A stretch of DNA of 64,000 nt from Ichthyophis bannanicus. Lineage: Eukaryota > Chordata > Amphibia > Gymnophiona > Ichthyophiidae. The stretch is from contig CM066044.1 of assembly GCA_033557465.1 (NCBI GenBank), positions 191,820,184 through 191,884,183 on the forward strand, written 5' to 3'. Every line of letters starts with the position of its first letter. The stretch's first letter is position 1. The notes beneath the pieces are model-generated. The model saw only the letters and a list, made by a program, of their open reading frames with translations. It did not search any database and was not told the DNA's origin. Shown here one piece after another: positions 31,488 to 42,051 of this stretch. The position numbers and the translations under genes are program-made.

Positions 31488-31898
31488 AAAAAAACCCAAA
31501 ACCCTGACTTCTGCCGTTGCCGCCGTGGCAGCGGCAGAATCAATTGTCAAATTAAAAAAAAAAAAGACTTCTGCTGCTCAAGCAGCAATATCACCTGTCC
31601 TGCGGCCCCTTCCCCTGTGCCCAGAGATCCGAATCTGCTCATCAGCGGCGTGCTTTTCAAGCCGCGAAGAGTATTCCCCTCTCGCGCGGCTTGAAACCAC
31701 GCGAGAGGGGAATACTCTTCGCGGCTTGAAAAGCACGCCGCTGATGAGCAGATTCGGATCTCCGGGCACAGGGGAAGGGGCCGCAGGACAGGTGATATTG
31801 CTGCTTGAGCAGCAGAAGTCTTTTTTTTTTTTTATTTGACAATTGATTCTGCCGCTGCCACGGCGGCAACGGCAGAAGTCAGGGTTTTGGGGGTTTTT
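31488..31898. repeat. Long near-perfect palindrome inside hAT-like copy 1
   Basis: Left arm about 31488-31686 and right arm about 31700-31898, with a loop of about 13 nt (31687-31699). Arms share ccgttgccgccgtggcagcg, the ctgcggccccttcccctgtg block, gatccgaatctgctcat, and gaagagtattcccctctcgcg, all in inverted order. Transcripts would fold into one long hairpin. Confidence 0.9.
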
Positions 31899-31968
31899 TT
31901 TTTTTTCTCTTTCGCGGGCCGCACAAAGTTGTCTCGCGGGCCGCGTGTTTGAGACCCCTGGTTTAGAC

Positions 31969-32121
31969 TGAGGTTCGGCCAGCAGGGGGAGCCAGACACT
32001 GTTTCAGTAAAACTTCAGTTTTTCAGCCCTCAGCTGCTGGAGAAGGTTGACAACCCTCACTTCTGGACTTGCCCGGAGAGAGCTCAAGGAAACACAATTA
32101 GTAGGTAAGGTCTAATTTCTT
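31969..32121 (+). repeat. Right inverted terminal repeat of DIRS-D
   Basis: Reverse complement of the 19174-19305 region, with an extra outer extension (gagctcaaggaaacacaatt, then agtaggtaaggtctaatttctt) not present on the left. Asymmetric tips are normal for DIRS elements and match the right half of the internal complementary region. Confidence 0.85.
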
Positions 32122-33393
32122 TTTTTCAAGGAAAGCACTACCAATACAGGGTGCTTCCTTTCGGTCTGGCTTCTGCACCAAGGGTGTTCACGAAATGCAT
32201 GGCAGTAGTAGCTGCATTTCTCCGCACTCTAGGAATATTCGTATTCCCATATCTGGACGACTGGCTCATTCGAGCCCCATCCCAGTCAGAGGCCCAGAAT
32301 TGTCTAACCTGCATAATGCGTATCCTTCAGTATTTGGGACTAGTAATAAACATCCCAAAATCCAATCTCACCCCTACTCAGTCCCTGGAGTTCATAGGGG
32401 CCTTACTGGATACCACAACTGCAAGGGCCTATCTTCCTCAGGCCCGTTGCCTACGTCTGGTGCAGTTAGCCTCCCAGATTCAGTTAAAGTCCCAATTAAC
32501 TGCTCGAGAGATGTTACAACTATTAGGCCACATGGCATCCACCGTACATGTGGTTCCATATGCTCGCCTTCATATGAGGGCAGCTCAATGGACTTTGTCC
32601 ACCCAATGGACTCAGGCATCGGGTTGTCTGTCAGACAAAATAGCAAACTCCAGTCGTCTATTTTGGTCTATCCAGTAGTGGAAGTCCTCTCAAAACCTGT
32701 TGCTGGGGTCCCCTTTTCAGCAACCGCTACCCCAAGTAACTCTCACAATAGATGCTTCTCCAAAGGGTTGGGGAGCTCATCTACAAGATCTCTCCACCCA
32801 GGGCATCTGGTCTCCACAGGAGACTTCTCTGCATATCAGTCTATTGGAACTCAGAGCAATATTCTTAGCTCTCAGAGTGTTCCATTCCCTGCTCAGCTAC
32901 AGGACAGTCCTTATCCATACGGACAATCAAGTAGCCATGTTCTATGTAAACAAGCAGGGAGGGACTGGCTCTCTGTCGATTTGCAACGAAGCTTTGCGAC
33001 TGTGGGCCTTTGCCAGAGAGCATCACATCCATCTTCTGGCAGTATATCTTCCAGGTATTCAAAACTCTTGGGCGGACAGACTCAGTCGAGTTCTGCTCCC
33101 ACACAAGTGGTCCCTCCACATGGACCAGGTATCCAGGATTTTTCGAATTTGGGGAACCCCGGACATAGACCTCTTTGCAAGTCTGTGGAATGCCAAACTT
33201 CCCCGGTTCTGTTCCAGAATTCCGTGTCAGGGAGTTCCGGCCAAGGATGCCTTCCTCCTTCACTTGGGTCAAGACTTCCTTTATGCCTTTCCACCAATTC
33301 CCCTAATTCCCAAAACGCTATTCAAGCTTCAGAGAGATCGAGGGACCATGATCCTCATAGCACCACATTGGCCACGCCAAGTGTGGTACCCTC
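32122..33393 (+). pseudogene. pol of DIRS-E, second part (RT catalytic core, RNase H, methyltransferase-like region)
   Basis: Resumes the frame broken at 19173: HYQYRVLPFGLASAPRVFTKC (about 32133-32195), the intact catalytic box FPYLDDWLIRA (about 32243-32275), KSNLTPTQSLEFIGALLD, and LLGHMASTVHVVPYARLHM. One TAG at 32676 interrupts, then the same frame gives RNase H: TIDASPKGWGAH (about 32742), LLELRAI (about 32841) and HTDNQVAMFYVNKQGG. Next is PDIDLFASLWNAKLPRFCS and YAFPPIPLIPKTLF..APHWPRQVWYP. Apart from that stop and the insertions, DIRS-E pol is open from 18714 to its end. The CR1 breaks it at 33394. Confidence 0.85.
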
Positions 33394-33674
33394 TAACATA
33401 AGAACATAAGATATGCCATACTGGGTCAGACCAAGGTCCATCAAGCCCAGTATTCTGTTTCCAACAGTGGCCAATCTAGGTCATACGTACCTAGCAGTTT
33501 CCCCAAGGGACACAGGTTCCACAATGCTTGTATTGGTTCAAGCATTGATATCCTGGGTCCCTTCTTAATAATGGTTTATGGACCTTTCCTCCAGGAACTT
33601 GTCCAAACCTTTTTTAAACCCAGCTACACTAACAGCCTTTACTACATCCTCCGGTAACAAATTCCAGAGTTTGA

Positions 33675-35496
33675 TTACACGTTGAGTGAAAAAATATTTT
33701 TTTTATTAGTCTTAAATAGTTTACCCTGTAGCTTCATTGCATGTCCCCTAGTCTTTCTATATTCTGATAAGGTAAACAATCGATCTACGTTTACCCGTTC
33801 CACTCCGTTCATTAATTTATAGACTTCTATCATATCTCCCCTCAGCCGTCTCTTTTCCAGGTTAAAGAGCCCTAACCTTTTTAGCCTTTCTTCATAGGAG
33901 TATCCTTCCATCCCCTTTACCATTTTGGTGGCTCTTCTCTGAACCTTTTCTAAAATTGCTATATCCTTTTTAAGATACGGCGACCAGAATTGCACAAAAT
34001 ATTCAAGGTGCGGTCTCACCATGGAACGATATAGAGGCATTATAATATCTTTTGTTTTATTTTCCATTCCTTTCCTTATCATACCTAGCATTCTATTTGC
34101 TCTCTTGGCCGCTGCTGCACACTGGGCCGAGGGTTTTAACATGGTATCCACAATGACGCCTAAATCTTTTTCCTGGGTGGTGGTTCCTAATGTGGAACCA
34201 TCGTGTAACCATAGTTTGGGTTGTTCTTCCCTAGGTGCATAACCTTGCACTTGTCCACATTAAATTTCATCTGCCATTTTGATGCCCAGTCTTCCAATTT
34301 ATCAAGATCCTCTTGCAATTTTACACAATCCTCTTGGGTTTTAACAACTTTAGTTTTGTGTCATCTGCAAATTTGATAACCTCACTCGTTATTCCACTTT
34401 CCAGGTCATTTATGAATATGTCAAAAAGCAGCGGACCCAGCACAGATCCCTGGGGTACACCACTATTCACCTTTCTCCATTTGGAAAATTGGCCATTTAG
34501 CCCTACCTTCTGCTTTCTATCTTTTAACCAGTTCCTGATCCACAATAGTACACTGCCTCCTATCCCATGACTCTTTAGTTTTGCCAAACGTCTCTGATGA
34601 GGGACCTTGTCAAAGGCTTTCTGAAAGTCCAGATACACAATATCAACCGACTCACCTTTGTCCACCTGATTATTCACTCCTTCAAAAAAACATAACAGAT
34701 TAGTAAGACAAGATCTTCCTTGTCTAAAGCCATGTTGGCTGTCTCCCATTAGTTCATGACTATCTACATGCTGAGTAATTTTATTCTTTATGATGGTTTC
34801 TACCATTTTCCCCGGTACTGATGTCAGGCTCATCGGTCTGTAGTTTCTCGGATCACCCCTGGAACCCTTTTTAAAAATTGGTGTTACATTGGCGATCCTC
34901 CAATCGTCAGGTATTAGAGATGATTTTAATGATAGTTCACAGATTACTAATAGCAGGTCTGCAATCTCGTATTTCAGTTCTTTCAACACCCTTGGATGTA
35001 TACCATCCGGCCCAGGTGATTTGCTACTCTTCAGTTTATCTAATAGTTGTAATACATCTTCCCGATGTATCGATATTTCCTTCAATTCTTCCGCACCTTT
35101 AAATACCACTTCAGTCATGGGTAACATCCCTACATCTTCCTCAGTAAAGACTGAAGCAAAGAATTCATTCAATCTCTCTGCTATCGCCTTGTCGCCTCTT
35201 AGTGCTCCTTTAACCCCTTTATCATCTAATGGACCAACTGACTCTCTCACAGGTTTTTTGCTACGAATGTACTTGAAAAGGTCTTTACTTCGCGTTCTTG
35301 CTTCCGCAGCAAGCTTCTTCTCAAATTCTCCCTTTGCCTGCCTTATCAATGCCTTGCATTTGACTTGCCAGTGCTTGTGCTGTTTCCAGGTTTCGTCGTT
35401 TGGCTCTTTTTTCCATTTCCTGAAAGATGCTTTTTTGGCAACAGCCTCTGACCTCACCTTTAAACCATGCTGGCAGTTTTTTGGACTTCCTTCCAC
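33675..35496 (-). pseudogene. CR1 ORF2: reverse transcriptase
   Basis: The reverse transcriptase domain copies the LINE RNA at the nicked target. The minus-strand frame from 35496 carries [80 protein letters not shown] and KFADDTKL (the catalytic FADD at about 34350). A frame change shortly after (34320-34250) leads to the C-terminal part with LGVIVD, LYRSMVRPHLEY and FWSPYLKKD, ending at 33675. Confidence 0.85.
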
Positions 35497-35524
35497 TTTT
35501 CCTAAAGCGTGGAATACAGCTGGT

Positions 35525-36486
35525 CTAGGCTTCCAAAATAGTATTTTTCAACAGCCAAGCCTGATGTACGTCTTTAACCTTTGCAACTGCTCCTTTTAGT
35601 TTTTTCTTAACTGTTTTCCTCATTTTATCATAGTTTCCCTTTCGAAAGTTAAAAGGTAGTACTGTGGATTTCCTTACTATCCCTCCTCCACTAATTAAAT
35701 CAAAGGCGATCATGCTATGATCACTATTGCCAGGTGGCCCCAACAACCTTATCTCTTGCACTAGATCTGGTGTTCCACTAAGGACTAGGTCTAATATGGC
35801 TTCCCCTCTGGTCGGTTCATGAACCAGCTGCTCCAAGAAGCAGTCATTTATTTCATCTAGGAACTTTATCTCTCTAGCATGTCCTGACGTGACACTGACC
35901 CAGTCGATACCAGGGTAGTTGAAATCTCCCATTATTATTACTGCACTGTAACCTTTGTTAGCTTCCTTGATTTCTTTGAGCATTTCATCATCCATTTGGT
36001 CATTCTGGCAAGGCGCTCGATAGTACACCCCCACTTCCATTGCCTTCCCCCTTTTACATGGAATTTCAATCCATATTGCAAAACTTTAATCCTTTCTGAC
36101 TCAATGCCCTCTCTAACATAGAGAGCAACTCCTCCACCAATTTGATCAGCTCTATCATTACGATATAGTTTGTACCCAGGTATCACAGTGTCCCACTGGT
36201 TGTCCTCCTTCCACCATGTCTCTGATATTCCAATCATATCTAACCTTTCATTTAGTGCTATATATTCTAACTCTCCCATCTTATTTTTTAGACTTCTAGC
36301 ATTTGCATACAAGCATTTTAGAGAATGTATTTTACTCATATTAGTTTGGCTATTGTTAGACATGGGTAATTTGGGATCTTTAAGCTCAATCTGCTCCAAA
36401 CTTGAGGGCATTTGGGCTACTTTACTCTTTTGTGGAACCTCTCTGCTTTTGGTAGTATCCTTCAAAGATACATTCTTCCGAAGCAT
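35525..36486 (-). pseudogene. CR1 ORF2: APE-type endonuclease domain
   Basis: Frame 36486-35938 gives LKCLYANARSLKNKMGELEY and MIGISETWWKEDN (metal-binding Glu), then GGGVALYVREGI. After a frame change near 36060-36000, frame 36040-35525 gives VGVYYRAP, MGDFNYPGIDW (about 35940) and GNSDHSMIAFDL (the SDH active-site triplet, about 35720). This is the APE-like endonuclease used by CR1 for target-primed reverse transcription. One frameshift separates it from activity. Confidence 0.85.
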
Positions 36487-36521
36487 CCGCTCTTGGGCGA
36501 CTGTCAGCTTTCCCCTAATAT

Positions 36522-37477
36522 CTAGTTTAAAAGCTGCTCTATCTCCTTTTTAAAGGTTAATGCCAGCAGCCTGGTTCCATCCCGGTTAAGGTGAAGCCCA
36601 TCCCTTTGGAAGAGCCCCTCCTTTCCCCAGAATGTTCCCCAGTTCCTAACAAATCCAAAACCCTCATCTCTGCACCATTGTCTCATCCACGCATTGAGAC
36701 TCCGGAGCTCTGCCTGCCTTTTGGGTCCTGCACGTGGAACAAGAAGCATTTCGGAGAATGCTACCCTGGAAGTTCTGGATTTAAACTTCCTACCTAAAAG
36801 CCTAAATTTAGCCTCCAGAACCTCCGTACCACATTTTCCTATGTCATTGGTACTGATATGTACCAAGACAGCAGACTCCTCCCCAGCACTATCTAAGACC
36901 TTATCTAGGTGGAGCGTGAGGTCCGCTACCTTCGCACCAGGCAGGCATGTTACCAGGCGATCCTCTCGTCCACCAGCCACCCAGCTATCTACATGCCTAA
37001 TTATCGAATCACCAACTATAACGGCTGTCCTAACCCTTCCCTCATGGGCACATGGCCCTGGAGAAACTTCCTCGATGCGAGAGGGTTTTACATCACCTGG
37101 AGGACAGGTCCTAGTTACAGGATCACTTCCTGCCACACCAGGGTGATGCTCTCCTGTCACGTGACCTCTCTCCTCTATGGCAACAGGGATGCTGCCAGAC
37201 TGGAGGTGGGACTTCAGGACTATATCCCTGTAGGTCTCGTCTATGTACCTCTCTGTCTGTCTTATGCTTTCCAAGTCTGCTACTTTAGCCTCTAGAGAAC
37301 GGACTCGTTCCCTGAGAGCAAAGAGCTCCTTGCACCTACTCGTTCCCTGAGAGCAAAGAGCTCCTTGCACCTAGTGCACATGTAAGACCTCTCACCAACT
37401 GGGAGAAAATCATACATGTGACACTCAATGCAAAAGACTGGAAAGCCCTCATCCCGCTGCTGGACTGCTGTCTGCAT
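36522..37477 (-). pseudogene. CR1 ORF1: zinc-finger plus esterase (SGNH-type) protein, broken by a 35-bp duplication
   Basis: N-terminus (37477-37372): CIECHMYDF and MCTRCKEL form a CxxC..CxxC finger as in vertebrate CR1 ORF1. The body (37370-36522, 282 codons) has a coiled-coil-like RVRSLEAKVADLESI, then a lipase/esterase-type domain with VIVGDSIIRHVD (GDS serine, about 36965-37000), VLVHISTNDIGKCG, and DGLHLNRDGTRLLA (the DxxH-type C-terminal block, about 36590). The two parts lie in different frames because of a 35-bp tandem duplication at 37303-37372. Confidence 0.8.
37303..37372. repeat. 35-bp tandem duplication in CR1 ORF1
   Basis: actcgttccctgagagcaaa and the 15 following bases occur at 37303-37337 and again at 37338-37372 without mismatch. 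35 is not a multiple of three, so it shifts the frame between the zinc finger and the esterase part. Confidence 0.9.
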
Positions 37478-38217
37478 CTTAGTTTTAAGTTTGTGTTTAG
37501 ATCTAAGTTCTTTACTTACTAAGGGTTGCTATGGATATTTATACTAATAAAACTGTACCTAATATGTGTAATATACCTTGTTCACCTGAAGCTTAATTGA
37601 TCTCAGGTCCTTAGTGTATGACTGATTTGGGTAATGAGCTTCACCTGAGAGCACCTCCTGTCTTTTAAGATGTGTAAGTACCTATAAAGTTACGATTATC
37701 CCAGGGGAGGGAGGGAGGGAAATAACACTTATTAAAAGAGGGCTGCTACACAGTACCCTGTCTTGTGCTGCTGAGGTAAGCTAAATTCTGATTTGATTTA
37801 AATTATAGCTCTTAGCTGCTGCTAGGCTCTAACCTCTTATGAAATTTAAACTACAAGCTCTCTGCTGGGTTCTAAATTTAACCAGAAAGCTCTCTTCTGT
37901 GTTTTAAATTTAAGCTAAAAGTACTTTGCTGTTACTAAGCCCTGAGTGACTATTAAATTTAAACTACAAGCTCTCTGCTGGGTATGAAATGTAACCAGAA
38001 AGTTCTCCTCTGTGTTTTATATTTAAACTTAAACTGCTGCTACTAGGCCCTGACTGATTTAACAAAAAATAGTGGGTTCACAGATTAATTTGTTTTAATA
38101 CAAATAATTCCTTTTAGAAAATTACCAGAAGTATATACTCACAGTTGCAGATCTCTCTTCAGAAGTAACAGTCCCTTTTTCTAGTCCTTCAGAAGTAACA
38201 GTCCCTTTTTCTAGTCC
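37478..38217 (-). repeat. 5' UTR of the CR1 copy, with internal repeats
   Basis: Non-coding. 37840-38060 holds two diverged copies of a unit of about 120 bp (landmarks aaactacaagctctctgctggg and accagaaag.tct). 38158-38217 is a perfect 30-bp tandem duplication (ttcagaagtaacagtccctt and the 10 following bases) at the extreme 5' end of the insertion. Tandem units in the promoter region are a common LINE feature. Confidence 0.7.
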
Positions 38218-39179
38218 TTCTACTTCTGCATCTCTCTCAAGCTCCTTCCCTGGACTTAGGCTCTGCACCAGACCTTCTGTCCCAGGAAGAGGGAACATTG
38301 TGGCACCCAAACCCCCAGTCACTCCATCTCAGGGCTTGGTTGCTGAGGGCCTAGACCTTCAAGATTTTCATCTCTCTCAACAAGTCAGAGATGTTATTCA
38401 TGCCTCTAGGAAGCCTTCTACTCGACGTTCCTATGCTTTCAAATGGAAAAGATTCACCATTTGGTGTTCAGAGAAGGGTCTAAACCCTCTTGCAATACCT
38501 CTGAAGTCTCTACTAGAGTATCTCCTGCATCTATCCCATGCAGGCCTGAAAACAAATTCAGTAAGAGTCCATTTGAGTGCTATTGCAGCATCCTTCAAAC
38601 CTCTCAATGGACAACCTATCTCCTCTCACCCTCTTATAGCAAGATTCATGAGAGGCCTTCTTTTAACTAAACCTCCCATTAGACCACCTCCAGTGGCATG
38701 GAACTTAAACCTGGTTCTTGGCCAGCTTATGAAGCCACCCTTTGAACCTTTAGCCACCACCTCCTTGAAATTTCTTTCTTGGAAAGTTGTTTTTCTCATT
38801 GCAGTCACCTCAGTACGCCGCATCAGTGAGTTGGAAGCTTTGTTGGCTAATGCACCTTATACAAGGTTCCATCATGATAAGGTAGTCCTCAGGACCAATC
38901 CACACTTTATGCCTAAAGTGGTCTCACCTTTTCATCTGAATCAGGAGGTATATTTACTGTCTTTTTTCCAGGACCTCATGCATCAAATGCAGAGAGGAAT
39001 CTTCATACCTTGGATTGTAAGAGAGCTCTCGCTTTCTACTTACAAAGAACACAGCAACATAGAAAGTCTTAACTTTTTGTTGCTTTTGATCCTTCTAATT
39101 TAGGACTTCCAGTCTCTAAGAGAACACTGTCCAGCTGGATTGCTCAGTGTATTTCTTTCGCCTACTAGAGTAAGAACAT
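38218..39179 (+). pseudogene. End of pol and tyrosine recombinase of DIRS-E
   Basis: 38218-38336 completes pol (APDLLSQEEGTLWHPNPQ, LHLRAWLLRA). The overlapping recombinase frame is open 38300-39103: STRRSYAFKWKRFTIWCSEKG, LKTNSVRVHLSAIAASF, SSHPLIARFMRGLLLTKPP, then the first catalytic arginine in AVTSVRRISELEALL (about 38803-38850). After a frame change near 39060 come LREHC/KRTLSSWIAQCISFAY-like residues up to 39175, where DIRS-F begins. The C-terminal catalytic block is found separately at 45039. Confidence 0.8.
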
Positions 39180-39551
39180 ATCTCCAGGAACAAGCAGGAA
39201 TGAGTCTTCACATATGGGTACGTCGGTACCGACGGAGTCTGCGCGGGAACGCTTCCCAGCTTCCAATCAGAAAGCTTTTGGAAACATCCCACCACGCCTG
39301 CGTTCTGCCTTCCCGCCCCTCCCAACTGTCTCTCCTCAGTTTTCGTTTTTCCGCGGAGCCGGCAGGAAATCCTCCTGTCACCGCAGAAAATTCTTTTTTA
39401 ATTCTTTTGTATTCTTGTGATCACGGCTGTCTCCCCGACTCCACCGGTACTGCCGGTGTTTTCTTTTTTCTTTTTCAGTACTTTTTCCCTTCAGGGAATA
39501 TTTTTTCCCTCAGTTTTTTGTCTTAAATGTTTAGGCCTTCTAGGCCTGTCC

Positions 39552-40167
39552 ATGTCCCTCATGGAATCGCCAGCCATTTTCTCTAAGAAATGTTTAAGCT
39601 GTGGCGGTACAGCTTTATTTTTAGATTCCAAAAACTGGTGTCTAACCTGTTTGGGTCCTGACTATTTTCCTCCGGAGCCCTCGGGCTACAGTATTGTGAG
39701 AAGAGATTTTCAACAGCGAGTTTCCCTCGATACCAGGTTCCCTTCCAGTGTCAGGGCACCGACCGTTTCTTCTTCTACACAGGATCAGGTAACCCACAAA
39801 CAGTCTGTTAAGACTAGCCAACCCTCGAGTTGTAGGTCTCATGCACAGCATGAAGACGGCTCTGGCCTTGCCCTCGAGGGTCCATTGGCTTCAAAACCCC
39901 GGCGGGAGTCTTCGGTCTCTAAAGCCTATGAAGGGGGTTTCAGGTTGTTCCTGGGGCTCACCCCTCACAGAACATACCTGAGCCATGCTCGGTGGTGGCA
40001 TCCGCTTTGAGTGGTACTGATACCCCGGCATCGGCACTGGTGTTGGACATCGCACTCCTCACCAGGGATCGTCATCTGGCTTTCTCGGTACCTTCGGGAC
40101 CTGTGGATATGCTCCAGATTGACTTTCCAGTATCGGCATCGACACCGATACTACCACTGACGTCGGT
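39552..40167 (+). pseudogene. gag of DIRS-F, N-terminal part
   Basis: Starts at the ATG at 39552 (MSLMESPAIFSKKC). The Cys module reads CLSCGG, then NWCLTCLGPDYF, very close to DIRS-G (CPHCGD, NAWCLSCLGPDP). Continues with VTHKQSVKTSQ and SHAQHEDGSG to a stop at 40008. A shifted frame then gives one copy of the repeat unit expanded in DIRS-G (ALSGTDTPAS...FSVPSGPVDM). A retroposon interrupts near 40168. Confidence 0.75.
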
Positions 40168-40446
40168 ACCCTCTAGACATTTATTTTTATTTTATTTATT
40201 TATTTATATATATTTATATACCGCATCTTCCAAAGTTCAGTTGCGGTTTACAATGAACAACAATTAACAAAGTAAATTTTGTTTTACAGGGAACGTCATA
40301 TTATAACAGAACATATTTACAAGGAACATCATATTATAAGTAAACAGTCAAACAATGTGAGATAAATACAAAGTGGCACAGATTAACTATATACAGTTTT
40401 TATATGTATATATATACATGGATGTGAAAGGATGTAAGCTGAGAGG
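40168..40446 (-). mobile_element. Short retroposon in DIRS-F gag
   Basis: The plus strand begins atttatttttattttattt, then tatataccgcatcttccaaag and ttgcggtttacaatgaac, ending near gaggtatgatagac. On the minus strand this is a 3' end with GCGGTATA and an AAATAAAT tail, the same signature as at 404-570 and 16347-16408. Possible short duplication tagac at both edges, not decisive. Confidence 0.6.
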
Positions 40447-41848
40447 TATGATAGACTCGCTTCTTTCGATGCCGAGTCTGGAATCGATCTCTAGTCTGGA
40501 AGACTGGGTACCGACATGTCTCGGTACCGACTCTTATCGGTACCGGACGCTTGATACCGAGGGTGATTACCGAAGGCGTTCGGTTACCTCGGTACCGTTT
40601 GAGCTGCCACCGATGACTGCTCCGATGTCGGTGTCGCCTTCGATTCCGACAGCGCTATCGGTACCGGTATCCGCAGTAGCATCGGGGCCAGCTCCTTCCC
40701 CAGGGTCGCTCCTTTCTATACCAAGTCTGGAGTCGATACCTGGCATGGACGATGTAGTACTGACTGTCACAGGTCCTGACCTCCAGTACCAGCATCCATC
40801 CCTTAAGGATCCTTTTTTGCACCGTACAGGATCTTATATTCCTATATACTCAGGTAGATCCTCCGGTGCCCAGGCTAGCTCTTCAGGTCTAGCCTGTCCA
40901 GGGAAGGTTCTCTTTGGAGATCCTTCTTTTCAGGATTTCCTCCTGGATATGGCAAGATCTCTTGCCATTCCTATCCCTGGCCATGATCCTACACAAGGCT
41001 CTGTTTCTACTGCAGCAAAGGAAAACATAATGCTTCCTTTGCATCATTCCTTGCAGGTGGTTCTTCTAAGAATGTGGGAAGCACTTTTAAGGGTACCCTC
41101 ACCTTCTAGAGCAACTGATCTTCTGTATCAGGTGCCCCCCTCTCCAGGGTTTCAAAAGACTCAACTTCCTCATCATTCCATTGTGGTGGAATCAGCAATG
41201 AGGAAGGTGAAAAGTAAGAAAAAGCACTCTTCTTACCCACCAGGTCCTGAGTCTAAGACACTAGATGCCTTTGGACGTCAAACCTTCCAGACATCCATGC
41301 TGTCAGCAAGGATTCTCTCATATATTTTTTATATGAGTCTATCTCTTCAGGAGGTCACAAAGAAATTATATCTTTTGACTCCTTTTCTTTCAGAGCCCAA
41401 GACTGCAGACTATTCCTTACTACTTAGTCATATTCAAAGTATCTCTTGGTTTCTTACTCGTGCTTCCCTAGACTCTTTTGAGTCTGTTAGCAGAACTTCT
41501 GCTATAGCCATAGGGGCACGACGTAGAGCCTGGCTCCAAGCTTCAGACTTAAACAAATGGGCACAACAAAGACTGGGTAATACTCCTTGCACTGGAGAAA
41601 ATCTCTTCAATAAGGAGTCTTTACATCAGGTTGCTCAGTGGTCCACTGACTTCCCTGTTTCTGAAGGCTATCCTAAGCCTTCTCCTTCCCCAGTAGGTAG
41701 GAAATGCCCTGCCAAACCTTCTTTCCCTAGGAGGAGAAGGTTTTACTCTTCTCCTGCCCATCATACAGATGTTCCCAAGCAGGGGAAACATCGCCCTGGT
41801 CTGAAGAATCCAAACTCTCGCCAGGCTAAACAAACCCAGCAACCATAG
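40447..41848 (+). CDS. gag of DIRS-F, C-terminal part (open)
   Basis: Open for more than 460 codons. Ser/Pro-rich start with several tcggtaccg motifs, then IPSLESIPGMDDVVLT, FQDFLLDMARSLAIPI (about 40930-40977), PHHSIVVESAMRKVKSKKKH, YIFYMSLSLQEVTKKLYLL, TRASLDSFESVSRTSAIAI, AWLQASDLNKWAQQRLGNTP, TGENLFNKE, and a basic tail (FPRRRRFYSSP) ending at 41848. All motifs match DIRS-G gag in order. It is uninterrupted although the retroposon separates it from its N-terminus. Confidence 0.75.
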
Positions 41849-42051
41849 GGTTCTGATTAATCTTTTTTCTGCCTCTTGGAGTTTAGAACCTACAGTTGAC
41901 TTCTTCTCAGCAGAAGTTTTCCACTGTTTTCATTCTAAACTTTACACATGGCATCCAGTTCTCCTAGATATACTGAGCTGTCAGGATATTCATGTCTATG
42001 GGTCACAGCTTTCTCCTCTTCTTCCTGCTAAGCAGAGGGGTTTAACAACTA

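Larger units (their letters stand above)
29975..31960. mobile_element. hAT-like non-autonomous transposon, copy 1, with minisatellite and long hairpin
   Basis: Flanked by the perfect 8-bp target duplication gtttagac (29967-29974 and 31961-31968). Ends are caggggtctcaaac (left) and gtttgagacccctg (right), a 14-bp perfect terminal inverted repeat of hAT style. Interior: AT-rich body (30000-30600), a C-rich minisatellite (about 30700-31480), and a hairpin of about 410 bp (31488-31898). No transposase is visible. A second copy lies at 57901-60345 in the opposite orientation. Confidence 0.85.
19174..32121 (+). mobile_element. DIRS-D: second-subfamily DIRS element inserted in DIRS-E pol
   Basis: The left end at 19174 (tttcctcttcgtctctccgg) and right end near 32121 (ggtaaggtctaatttctt) are inverted repeats over more than 120 bp. 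The internal complementary region at 29500-29597 confirms both tips: its first half is the exact reverse complement of the first 38 bases at 19174, and its second half matches the right tip with three mismatches. Gene order is gag, RT/RNase H, recombinase. DIRS-G interrupts gag and an hAT-like element interrupts the 3' non-coding part. Without them it is about 5.7 kb. Coding regions are GC-rich with few lesions, so it is a fairly young insertion. Confidence 0.85.
33394..38217 (-). mobile_element. Nearly full-length CR1 LINE inserted in DIRS-E pol
   Basis: About 4.8 kb on the minus strand: 5' UTR (38217-37478), ORF1 (37477-36522), ORF2 endonuclease (36486-35525), reverse transcriptase (35496-33675) and 3' UTR ending in 8-bp aacataag-type repeats at 33395-33410. 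The host DIRS-E coding sequence is contiguous across it (WYP|LLLHLSQAPS). Such complete copies are uncommon because CR1 insertions are usually 5'-truncated. A shorter plus-strand relative is at 13169-14693. Confidence 0.85.

Noticed and set aside
31047..31543. Minus-strand frames rich in Gly/Met (repeats such as GARTGNGQMGVRTG)
   Set aside because: Translation of the C-rich minisatellite in hAT-like copy 1; the same happens on the plus strand at 58367-58718 in copy 2. No start context or homology.
33394..33420. aacataag repeats as a CRISPR-like or telomeric array
   Set aside because: Two or three 8-bp units at the 3' end of a CR1 insertion, the normal CR1 tail.
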